From positions 18,903 through 41,903 of the forward strand of contig DGKJ01000013.1 of the NCBI GenBank assembly GCA_002387735.1: a DNA stretch of 23,001 nt. Reading direction: 5' to 3'. The notes beneath the pieces were generated by a model. That model was not told the DNA's origin, ran no database searches, and saw nothing but the letters and a program-made list of their open reading frames with translations. Shown in pieces: positions 1-7,629 of this stretch. Source of the stretch: Bacteriovoracaceae bacterium UBA4573. Its GTDB lineage: Bacteria > Bdellovibrionota > UBA1018 > UBA923. Position 1 is the stretch's first letter. Each line of letters begins with the position of its first letter. Made by a program: the position numbers and the translations under genes.

Positions 1-2723
1 AGTGCGGCCATGCCCCACTCGCCGTCTCCGCGAGCCACTATTTGGTTGTAGCGCACGACCAAACGTTCAAGTTCCGAAAGTTTACGCTTCGTGTTAGCCT
101 TTAATTTGGCTTCCGGTAATTCTAGTTTAATAGAGTCGAAGGTTCCGAACACTGGCTCAATCAGCTGGAATGCCGAGCGCGCCGCATAGTTTCGCTCCCG
201 CGCTTGCCACGGCTCCTTACCACCGGTAGCAATGCCGGCCGCTTTTTCTAACATAGCATTGGACTTCGATCGCTCGGCAAAGCGTTCGTATATCATGGCG
301 GCGCGATACGCTGATTCAGCGCGCCGCGACCCAAAACGGGCCTTCGAATCGGCAATTTTGCGAAACTGAGACAGAGCATCTTGGTGTTTTCCCGCATCCA
401 GGAGAAGTTCTCCCTGCATGAATTCCCAATTACGACATTTGGCGGCCATGCTCGGGTTTACTTTACCGGAACAGTGATCACGCTGTAGCTTCTGCATTAA
501 TATGTAACTATTGCCGTGGTCTTTTAAATCCCAATAAATAGTGGCCGCAAGTTCGCCAAAACTCGCTTGTTCGCTTGCGGTAAAACTATTGATCTCCGAA
601 AGTTCACGATAGGCGGCGCCCGCTTCAGATAGTTTTGCTTCGTAAAGTAAAGTGTCGCCTAAGCGTTTCAATCCCGTACGACCAACATTTGATTTATTGA
701 ACTCTCGGTGAAGTTTCAAAAACACTCGCCTAGCTTCAGCGCTTAACCCGGCTTTTTCATAATTGATGGCGGCATTATTCAGGGACTTAAAATACACTTC
801 GCTATTATTTTTATTTTGCGTCGCTAGGGACTCATATTCACGGGCGGCGCTTTCGTGATTTTGGTTCCCTTCAAGATTTTGGACTCGTTCAAATCTTCTA
901 CGGGCGACAATGGCTTCTAGATACTTTTTTAGTTCGCGCTTTTGATCGGTCGCCATTAACGCGGAATTAGCTAACAGTTTACCGGCCAACTCAGAGGCCT
1001 CATCGTCTTCTTTTCTCTTGCGTAGATCATCGACCAAGTCCTGGGCAGCAAGCAAAGATTCCGGGCGATTGGGGTATTTTTCAATTAATTCATTCAGTGC
1101 ATCTCTAGCGTCACTAGAAAGACCTTCCGAACCAGATTTTCGTGCGGCCAGTCGCGCGCGTTTGTAACGAATTTCTGATACCAAGGGGTCTTTAGGAAAC
1201 TTGTCTTCGAAACTCTCCGCAAGACGTTCGAACCGCTTTTCGGATTCGGAGTCGGACTTACCTCGGTCTAGCCGCTTGAGCAACAGATTCAAAGCTGTCG
1301 CCCCCGCCTCGCGTTTTAATTTAGACTCTCCGGTTTCGTTTAACGCAATTTCCAGCTCTTCGAGCGCAGCATCCTCTCGACTGGCGGCCAATAAACAATC
1401 GGCCCGGTAGATGCGCACTTGGTTTAGATCATTTTTTTCTTTTTCGCTCTCGGCGACACGGCCAAATGCTTTGATAAAAAGGCCGTAGAGGGACGCGGCT
1501 TGCGCGTAGTGTTCCTTTGATTTCTTATTACGGGCAATTTTATGAACTTCGCTGGCTCGACTGCGAAGGTATCCCCGAACTCGAATAGTAGTTGCAAGAG
1601 CATCTTCGGATTTCGAAACAGCATCTCCGTTTTTTTCAATATGAGCCACCAGCCGCTCCAGCGCTGTCTGTTCTTTCGAAGTCTTACCTTGTTTTTTATA
1701 AATCTCTACATTCTTACCCAGAGCTTCAAAAACTAAATCCGGTCGATCGTCTTGATAGATTCGAATCAATTCCTCATTTATATAAAGTGACATTTCGTGG
1801 CGCCCTTGGGTGCCATAGAGGGTTGCCAACCGATTTAATGCCTTAACGTAGAGCTCGGGACCACCCTTTACCTGAGAAAAGTATTCATGAGCTTCTTTTG
1901 CGCGCCCGGCTTCTGCGTAAAACATCACTAAGTCGTTGAGCGCTTCTTCTTTGAGAGCAATGAATTTATCGTCTTCCTGGCTGCGCGCTACGACCTGTTT
2001 CATTGCTGCTAGTGCACGAGTCTTGTCGCGGGTCTTGAAATAGGACCACGCCAACTTGTACAAGGTACGCGGGTAGCTTTCCAATTCGGTGTAGCGTACG
2101 GCTTTTTCGTAGTATTGTACTGATTTTTTGTAGTTCTTTTTTCCAAACTCGGCCTCACCCAGATTTCGGTAGGTTTCAGCTGCATACTGACTTCTTGGAT
2201 ATCGCTTCACTATGGTTTCGAAATATCGAAGCGCTTCGTTTTGCTTGCCAAGTTCTTGGGCGTTGTATGCGAGGAAGTAATACACCTGGTCCATTTTTGC
2301 GAAAGGCACTTTAGATTTCAAAATCGAAAGACAGGCGTTCTCGGCAGATTTCAACGCCGCGCGCGATCTGGTATGATCCACCCGTTTCGGTCGTAAACCA
2401 CTTTTGAGCTGAGCTTGGTGGATTTCGTTCTCCTTAAAAAAGAAGAACCGATAACGTTCGATATAGAGTTCGGCTAGCCGCAAGAGAATGTCGGGTCGAC
2501 GTGACTCCGAGAACCGGCGTCCCATGACAACCTTTATTTGATTGATCTCTTGTTCCCGGATTTCGTTAATCTGAGCCTCATTTTCGGTGGTAACAGCCCG
2601 AAACTGCGCCTCGCTATAGGCTGCGGCGGGCGCAGCTGCGATGAACGAAACAGTGACAGCGAAAGCTAGGTATCCGAGCCCACGCTTAATTTCTTGAACA
2701 CAATGACTCGAGCGCGAAAACAT
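1..2723 (-). CDS. Large secreted TPR protein, GltD/AgmU-like, C-terminus beyond window
   Basis: I translated this frame by hand. It is open from an ATG at 2721-2723 to the left edge, giving 907 codons with no stop, so the protein is longer than 907 residues. Residues 1-35 form a signal peptide: a basic n-region, a hydrophobic stretch (LGYLAFAVTVSFIAAAPAAA) and an AAA-type cleavage site. Residues 77-92 (RPDILLRLAELYIERY) and roughly 145-250 are clear tetratricopeptide helices (for example YYFLAYNAQELGKQNEALRY), and helical TPR-like sequence rich in Lys and Glu continues to the edge. It is probably a periplasmic scaffold. The ATG lies 38 bp inside the upstream GltE-like gene, so translation is probably coupled. 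Very long periplasmic TPR proteins such as GltD/AgmU of Myxococcus are the closest type I recall. The Glt assignment is inferred from architecture and neighbours. That it is a secreted TPR protein is well supported. Confidence 0.88.
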   Translation of the reverse strand, partial: MFSRSSHCVQEIKRGLGYLAFAVTVSFIAAAPAAAYSEAQFRAVTTENEAQINEIREQEINQIKVVMGRRFSESRRPDILLRLAELYIERYRFFFFKENEIHQAQLKSGLRPKRVDHTRSRAALKSAENACLSILKSKVPFAKMDQVYYFLAYNAQELGKQNEALRYFETIVKRYPRSQYAAETYRNLGEAEFGKKNYKKSVQYYEKAVRYTELESYPRTLYKLAWSYFKTRDKTRALAAMKQVVARSQEDDKFIALKEEALNDLVMFYAEAGRAKEAHEYFSQVKGGPELYVKALNRLATLYGTQGRHEMSLYINEELIRIYQDDRPDLVFEALGKNVEIYKKQGKTSKEQTALERLVAHIEKNGDAVSKSEDALATTIRVRGYLRSRASEVHKIARNKKSKEHYAQAASLYGLFIKAFGRVAESEKEKNDLNQVRIYRADCLLAASREDAALEELEIALNETGESKLKREAGATALNLLLKRLDRGKSDSESEKRFERLAESFEDKFPKDPLVSEIRYKRARLAARKSGSEGLSSDARDALNELIEKYPNRPESLLAAQDLVDDLRKRKEDDEASELAGKLLANSALMATDQKRELKKYLEAIVARRRFERVQNLEGNQNHESAAREYESLATQNKNNSEVYFKSLNNAAINYEKAGLSAEARRVFLKLHREFNKSNVGRTGLKRLGDTLLYEAKLSEAGAAYRELSEINSFTASEQASFGELAATIYWDLKDHGNSYILMQKLQRDHCSGKVNPSMAAKCRNWEFMQGELLLDAGKHQDALSQFRKIADSKARFGSRRAESAYRAAMIYERFAERSKSNAMLEKAAGIATGGKEPWQARERNYAARSAFQLIEPVFGTFDSIKLELPEAKLKANTKRKLSELERLVVRYNQIVARGDGEWGMAA

Positions 2724-4236
2724 AGTCCCCCAACTCGTCAGCCCAAAACTCTCCGTTGAACGTCCAGAAATACTGATAATCCTTGCGATCAATGTCCGCC
2801 ATGCCCCGCTTCATGACACCATCGTCGTCGGCACTCATGGTTTGAGTACGTTCCAGACGGCCTTTCGCGTATTTGAGCATCTCGAGTTTAATGAATGACA
2901 TTTTATCTAGATTCGAAAGTAGATCGCGATAAATATCGGCCGTGGCATTTTTAACAAATAATCCGCCCACAAGCCGAATACTCTTTAGACGCCAGTTCAA
3001 TACGTCCTCGAGAAAACGACCGAACTTTGCTCGCGGGCCTTTGGCCACTGATCTCACACGGTAAATTTCACGCGCCGTTTCCCGTTCAGCTGCTACTAAA
3101 CTCGAAAAATAGGGGCCACGAACAAAGCGATTTAACACTCGATAAAAGCCGCTCGAAGTATGAAGTTTGGTGGCATGCGCTTGTTTGGCAGTTTTAAAAA
3201 ATCCCGCTAAATTACCATCGTTGGCCAACAGGAATTTTTTTACTTCGTTGCCAACTCCCCCGAAACGTCGATTAAAGTCGTTTACGGTTCGATTCACATC
3301 GTCGTAGTGGCAGAGTGCAAAAAAGCTTTGAGCTCGAAGAACTTCGACCTCCGGATTAAACACGAATCCCAATGCCGGTGACCGATAGGTAACGAGTTTG
3401 CCCAACGCTCGGTTATAGTCACCCTTTGCGAACGCACTCCAGGCTTGTTCAAAAAGTACGTCAGTCCAAACAAAGGCTGCCTTCGGAATGTCGTCGTAAG
3501 CTTCTTCGGCCTCGCTATATTTTCCGGCCTGATAAAGACTTCGAGCTTGTCCAGCTATGCACCGGGCGTGAAGATCTTCGAATTCCCGCCGCAAGGCTCC
3601 CCGAACTCCGTCTGCGCGATCCGCTATTCGGCGACACTGAATAAAACTCTGAACTGACGAATCGAGGTCGCCCACCATCGCAAAAGCCGAACCTCGAAGA
3701 TACATGCTTTGGGCAAGAATACCGCTCCCACTTGCGACTCGTGCAAGGTACTGTAGTGCTCGCTTCGGGTCACCTTTAAGCAGCGCGTCTTTACCTAAAA
3801 AGTAGTAAAAGTGATTTCGCGTCTGAGCGTCGTAATCCGCATCGTTTGTATGACGCAAAACGTACGGACGCAGTACGTCCCCTCCGACGCGATCGATCAT
3901 TTCAGGCAAATGGGTCAAAACTGTTTGAATTGCATTTCGGTCGCCTGTTTGCAGCACTTTTAAAAAGAAATACACTGCGGCGTTGTGAAGTCGTAATTTC
4001 AATAAGGAACCGGTCAGCCGCACTAGCGCGGTGTTACGAAGCACTCCGTCAGCGGTGTAAACGTTGAAGTAGTTTACGGCCGCATCGAAATGCTTACCTT
4101 GACTCTCGAGATTCTGAGCATAATCATAAGCCGAACGCAATGCATCAGGACTATCCGCTTGAGGGTTTTGGGCCCGCCCGTCTGTTGCGGAGATTAGAAA
4201 TGCTAGGAGCGATATAAGTGCAATCCGTTGCATCAT
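2686..4236 (-). CDS. Secreted TPR protein, GltE/AglT-like
   Basis: This 516-residue protein starts with a signal peptide (MMQRIALISLLAFLISATDG, then RAQ), so it is probably periplasmic. TPR-like helix pairs occur around residues 31-95, 142-200 and 225-310 (for example LFEQAWSAFAKGDYNRAL at 261-278). The C-terminus carries the motif FNGEFWADELGDY just before the end, followed by a final Cys-containing tail. This resembles the ending I associate with AglT/GltE-family gliding proteins, but that is a recollection and not a search result. Two ATG codons in tandem (4236 and 4233) could both serve as the start; the upstream AGGCG is a modest ribosome site. The gene follows the beta-barrel gene by 17 bp and overlaps the next TPR gene by 38 bp. 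A Glt-like envelope complex with its two neighbours is the likeliest role. Confidence 0.85.
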   Translation of the reverse strand: MMQRIALISLLAFLISATDGRAQNPQADSPDALRSAYDYAQNLESQGKHFDAAVNYFNVYTADGVLRNTALVRLTGSLLKLRLHNAAVYFFLKVLQTGDRNAIQTVLTHLPEMIDRVGGDVLRPYVLRHTNDADYDAQTRNHFYYFLGKDALLKGDPKRALQYLARVASGSGILAQSMYLRGSAFAMVGDLDSSVQSFIQCRRIADRADGVRGALRREFEDLHARCIAGQARSLYQAGKYSEAEEAYDDIPKAAFVWTDVLFEQAWSAFAKGDYNRALGKLVTYRSPALGFVFNPEVEVLRAQSFFALCHYDDVNRTVNDFNRRFGGVGNEVKKFLLANDGNLAGFFKTAKQAHATKLHTSSGFYRVLNRFVRGPYFSSLVAAERETAREIYRVRSVAKGPRAKFGRFLEDVLNWRLKSIRLVGGLFVKNATADIYRDLLSNLDKMSFIKLEMLKYAKGRLERTQTMSADDDGVMKRGMADIDRKDYQYFWTFNGEFWADELGDYVFALESLCSRN

Positions 4237-4253
4237 TTAGTTCGCCTGTATGG

Positions 4254-5006
4254 TTAAAAGAGGTACCCGACTCCCGCCGTGAAGTCGAAATTCACTTTGG
4301 TAAACTCTGTCACGTTATCGGCCCCGGTTGCCTGGTACATCATTCCAACGAAATCCAAGCGAACCGAAAAGTTTTTATTAATGAAAAAATTCATTCCTGT
4401 CCCAAAAAAGCCCGCCGTTAAACTTTCTTCTTTATAGACCGAAGCCGAATCGGCTCGCCGATTGGTGTCGACCGCGGTGTTTACACTTCCGATGCCTCCA
4501 TTAAGAAACCAATCGAAGTACAAAATTCGATTAAAAAAGTTAATTTTGGAATACCAAGGCGTCCAGGTACCGAGGGCGGCAAAATAACTTCGGTGCTCCC
4601 GTATAAACGGCAAGGCCGTGGGACTCGCCTTTTTTAACCCTGTGAGATTGGAGTTGTCGGAATTGGTGAGAGTCGCATAGAGCGCTTCAACCCCAAACTG
4701 TTCAGTGAACCAATAAGCCAGGCGCGGAATCAGTACATATTCCGTTTTGTAGGGGTTCGACAGATTCACGCCGCCGGCTAAAAACCCCGCAAAACGCTGG
4801 GCTTTTTTATATTTTCGATTTTGGAGAACAAACACTTTTTTATCAGTATCGAGCCAAGAAAAATTGTATTCGTCTTCCCCACTGGGTTCGTTTTGAGCGT
4901 GTGCCAGTTTCGGTCGAGCCAAGGTTAACGCGAAGACCGCAATAAGCAGCACTATCGCTGGAATTTTAAATACAAATTTAGCTGAAAACCTGAGTACGGT
5001 ACCCAC
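4254..5006 (-). CDS. Outer-membrane beta-barrel protein (myxobacterial/Bdellovibrio-type OMP)
   Basis: I place the start at a GTG at 5004-5006, which has a strong GAGGGGG ribosome site 9 nt upstream. A longer reading from a TTG at 5030 (258 residues) lacks such a site. The resulting 250-residue protein begins with a signal peptide (about residues 1-37, hydrophobic core IPAIVLLIAVFALTLA, cleavage after AHA). The mature N-terminus contains YNFSWLDTDKKVFVLQNRKY, typical of the outer-membrane beta-barrel domain family found in Myxococcota and Bdellovibrionota (OMP_myx_plus type, from memory). Alternating aromatic and polar strands follow, and the protein ends in VGYLF with the terminal Phe expected of a BAM substrate. 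GltA/GltB, the outer-membrane parts of the Myxococcus gliding machine, are of this size and type. The gene lies 43 bp after addA (from the GTG) and 17 bp before the GltE-like gene. Confidence 0.88.
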   Translation of the reverse strand: MGTVLRFSAKFVFKIPAIVLLIAVFALTLARPKLAHAQNEPSGEDEYNFSWLDTDKKVFVLQNRKYKKAQRFAGFLAGGVNLSNPYKTEYVLIPRLAYWFTEQFGVEALYATLTNSDNSNLTGLKKASPTALPFIREHRSYFAALGTWTPWYSKINFFNRILYFDWFLNGGIGSVNTAVDTNRRADSASVYKEESLTAGFFGTGMNFFINKNFSVRLDFVGMMYQATGADNVTEFTKVNFDFTAGVGYLF

Positions 5007-5015
5007 GTTAAAACG

Positions 5016-5022
5016 CCCCCTC
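5016..5022 (-). promoter_or_regulatory. Ribosome binding site deciding the GTG start of the beta-barrel gene
   Basis: On the minus strand this reads GAGGGGG, 9 nt before GTG 5006-5004. It lies inside the longer TTG-initiated reading, so it argues for the shorter 250-residue product. It is the best Shine-Dalgarno match I noted in the minus-strand train. Confidence 0.6.
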
Positions 5023-5049
5023 GTGTTCAAGGTTCAGAAAACGGTCTCT

Positions 5050-7629
5050 CTATAGAGTATCATCGACTTGGCGCAGTTCAACCCAGACTTCACCGCTCGA
5101 TGCCAAAAGGTCGATTATAAAAAGCCGTGTTCGCGCAATATGAGTCATTTTTTTGACGATCGAGGCATACAACGAAAGCTGCGGACCGTATTGGTGCTGA
5201 AGTTCCTCGCGGCCCAGTCCTCCTCGCCGCTGAATCAATTTGTAGTCAATAATCCACGCCTCGTCGGACCAAACGATCAGGCGATCAATAGCACCGGACA
5301 AAATGTGCCCATCGTGTAGCCACTCAAATGCAGCCTCACGCTCCAAACGCTGCGGTATGGGAGCATGCTTCCGATCAAAAACGCGTCGACCAGATTCCGT
5401 TGCCAGCCAAGCCCGAAACTTTGAGAGATCGAGATTCTCCTGATCTCCATACATCCAAAGTTCTTCCCAGGCCTCTCGCTGTAGGTACTGATGAACGACG
5501 GTTCCTTTTTGTGCGGTTCGATCCGACTGACTCGGATCGTCCTTCGCAAACGTCCGCTTGTTCGAACCCCTTACTCTTTGCAATTTTATATATTCGGTCA
5601 CCGGTATTCGAGCTATGCCGCTCGGAACGACCGGAACTATCGGAGCACTGTCATTTATCGTCTCGATGGGCTCGACCTTCGTTGGTTCCGCTTCTCCAAA
5701 TCTCTCCGAATGCGAAGCCGCCGTTATTTCAGCTGTTTGACCGAGCAATTTTCTGTGAAGCAAATCGCACCAACCCGATCGCACCCCTCGGGCGCCTGGT
5801 ACGTCGACCCAGTACAGCTGCTCCTTCGCTCGGGTAAGCGCCACGTAAAGTAAACGGTTCGATTCGTCGGTCGATTCACGTTTTTCTTCTTCTAGTGCTT
5901 CTTTGAAATGTTCACTCGAACGATCGATTTCACCATCACTATCGGGCGCAAACACCCAGACGTGGTCTTTTACCAATGACACGCGGCCGAGCGAGCGTCT
6001 TCGGTCGTTCAGATCCGCTAGGATGACGACCGGATATTCCATGCCTTTTGATGAATGCACCGTGGTAACGCGGATCGAGCTCGAACCCGTCACCGGAGGC
6101 TCAGGTGAGTTCACGAGTAACGGTAGTGTGCCGCTTGGTGTTCGCCCCTGCCACAATCGCAAGAACTCTTGCGCGAGTCCTGGGCCGGACATGCCGGTTT
6201 CGTGGGCCAAATAAATCAAATCACCGAAAAGGCTCCATGTAATTCCAAACCGCTGGTGCATTGACCACTGCGCATCAATTGCCGCAAGTAAACTGGTACA
6301 TATGATGGTTTCCGACACCCGTGAGGCGAGGTCCTCAATTTCTTCGTTCGTAATACCCAGCTCTGCAACTGCGTGCAGGGCAGGCCCCCGTAAGTCGCTA
6401 AAGTGCAACGTGATCCACAAACTACATAAAGCGAACAGTTTGGGGTTCTCGGTTAGATCCCGCGGAAGCGAAAATACAGTATTGATACCGTATGAACGAA
6501 GGTCTTCGAGTAATTTTTCGTTGCCCCGTATTCGACGCAACAACAACACAATTTCACCGGGTGCGTAACCATCAGAACGCGCTCTTGCTACTGCAGCCGC
6601 AATTCCAATCGCCGACTCATTTGCGTCTACTCGAAACACCCGATCTCCGCCTTCCGATTTGCGAAATGCCCGCATCGGCTGAAAATCTCGAATCACGCCA
6701 TCAAAAACGGTGTTCACCGCCTGAATTATAGCGGGATGGGAGCGATAATTGGTCGAAAGTACTCGTTGGGAACTTACTTCGGCGACAAATTCTTCGAACA
6801 CGCGAACGTCGCTGCCCCGAAAGCGATAAATACTTTGTTTTACGTCGCCCACCACGAAGAGACCTTGGTTTCGCGAGCTTATGCTGCGTACGAGTTCACA
6901 CTGAGCTTGATTGGTATCTTGAAACTCATCGACAAACACGTCGCTGTATCGTTTCCGAAAATAATCGGCGATTTCTTGATTTCGAAGTAACTCGACTGCA
7001 ACCTTTTCTAAATCGCCGTAATCGAGGGCATTCATTTTATTTTTTGCGAGATCAAATTCTCGATGCACAAGTGAAGAAAAGCTCCTAAGTGCCGCAAGCG
7101 CTGCCTCAGTAAAACCACTACCGCGCAATTCCGCGCCACGTATGGGATCGGAACGCAAAATCATTAACTGCGAAAATAATTTAAGATTCACGAACCCCAG
7201 GGCTGCCAGCGCACCAGACTGAAATAACGGATCACTTTTGGATAAGTTACGAGCCACTCTTTCGAAGGCTTTATCAAACACTGCGTCTGCTACGTTTTCG
7301 TCAATTACGCGAGGGTACGGAAGCCACCCTGCCCGTTCACCGAACTCGTCGATCACTCGTTTACAAAAACCGTGAATCGTATAAATTTCCGCTCTCGGCT
7401 GATCGCGTAATCGTTCTGCAAGATCTGCTTTAGATTTTTCGGTAAACGACACGCACACCAACCGTGCCGCATGAGGTTGTTCCAATAAACGCCGCACTCT
7501 CTCGATTAATACGGTTGTCTTACCGGCGCCAGCGTCGGCACGGACCGCAACTTGATTCAACCGCGGACGTCCTGCTGAATCTAGTTCGATAAGCGCAGTT
7601 TGTTCTTCGTTCCAAACGCGTTTACTCAT
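5050..7629 (-). CDS. addA: AddA-like helicase-nuclease (UvrD/RecB superfamily 1 with C-terminal RecB-type nuclease)
   Basis: An 859-residue protein with a full helicase set: Walker A ADAGAGKTT (31-39), motif Ia SFTEKSKADL (61-70), IYTIHGF (82-88), Walker B VDEFQDT (233-239), motif III GDVKQSIYRFRG (261-272), motif IV NYRSHP (294-299), motif V TVHSSKGMEYPVV (523-535) and motif VI LLYVALTRAKEQL (593-605). The C-terminus has a RecB-type PD-(D/E)XK nuclease: H713, D782 in GAIDRL, D795 and K797 in IIDYK, and Q817/Y821 in PQLSLY. AddAB complexes process double-strand breaks for RecA loading. At 859 residues it is much shorter than Bacillus AddA (about 1230). It overlaps addB by 4 bp (ATGA), so the two subunits are probably made together. 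RecB without a RecC partner is less likely given the AddB-like neighbour. Confidence 0.9.
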   Translation of the reverse strand: MSKRVWNEEQTALIELDSAGRPRLNQVAVRADAGAGKTTVLIERVRRLLEQPHAARLVCVSFTEKSKADLAERLRDQPRAEIYTIHGFCKRVIDEFGERAGWLPYPRVIDENVADAVFDKAFERVARNLSKSDPLFQSGALAALGFVNLKLFSQLMILRSDPIRGAELRGSGFTEAALAALRSFSSLVHREFDLAKNKMNALDYGDLEKVAVELLRNQEIADYFRKRYSDVFVDEFQDTNQAQCELVRSISSRNQGLFVVGDVKQSIYRFRGSDVRVFEEFVAEVSSQRVLSTNYRSHPAIIQAVNTVFDGVIRDFQPMRAFRKSEGGDRVFRVDANESAIGIAAAVARARSDGYAPGEIVLLLRRIRGNEKLLEDLRSYGINTVFSLPRDLTENPKLFALCSLWITLHFSDLRGPALHAVAELGITNEEIEDLASRVSETIICTSLLAAIDAQWSMHQRFGITWSLFGDLIYLAHETGMSGPGLAQEFLRLWQGRTPSGTLPLLVNSPEPPVTGSSSIRVTTVHSSKGMEYPVVILADLNDRRRSLGRVSLVKDHVWVFAPDSDGEIDRSSEHFKEALEEEKRESTDESNRLLYVALTRAKEQLYWVDVPGARGVRSGWCDLLHRKLLGQTAEITAASHSERFGEAEPTKVEPIETINDSAPIVPVVPSGIARIPVTEYIKLQRVRGSNKRTFAKDDPSQSDRTAQKGTVVHQYLQREAWEELWMYGDQENLDLSKFRAWLATESGRRVFDRKHAPIPQRLEREAAFEWLHDGHILSGAIDRLIVWSDEAWIIDYKLIQRRGGLGREELQHQYGPQLSLYASIVKKMTHIARTRLFIIDLLASSGEVWVELRQVDDTL

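Noticed and set aside
1201..1846. Small open frames on both strands around 1200-1850
   Set aside because: They fall inside the continuous minus-strand TPR frame that I translated from 2723 to 1 without a stop. They are shadows.
5114..5119. Perfect TATAAT on the minus strand inside the end of addA, about 108 bp before the beta-barrel start
   Set aside because: The -35 position at 16-18 nt spacing reads CATATT or similar, with no match and no extended -10. It could be an internal promoter but encodes the Ile-Ile-Asp stretch of AddA, so I do not call it.
5328..5837. Plus-strand 169-codon open frame opposite addA
   Set aside because: It lies antisense over the linker and nuclease part of addA. 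Composition is Pro/Ser/Arg-rich with no motif, so chance is the simplest reading.
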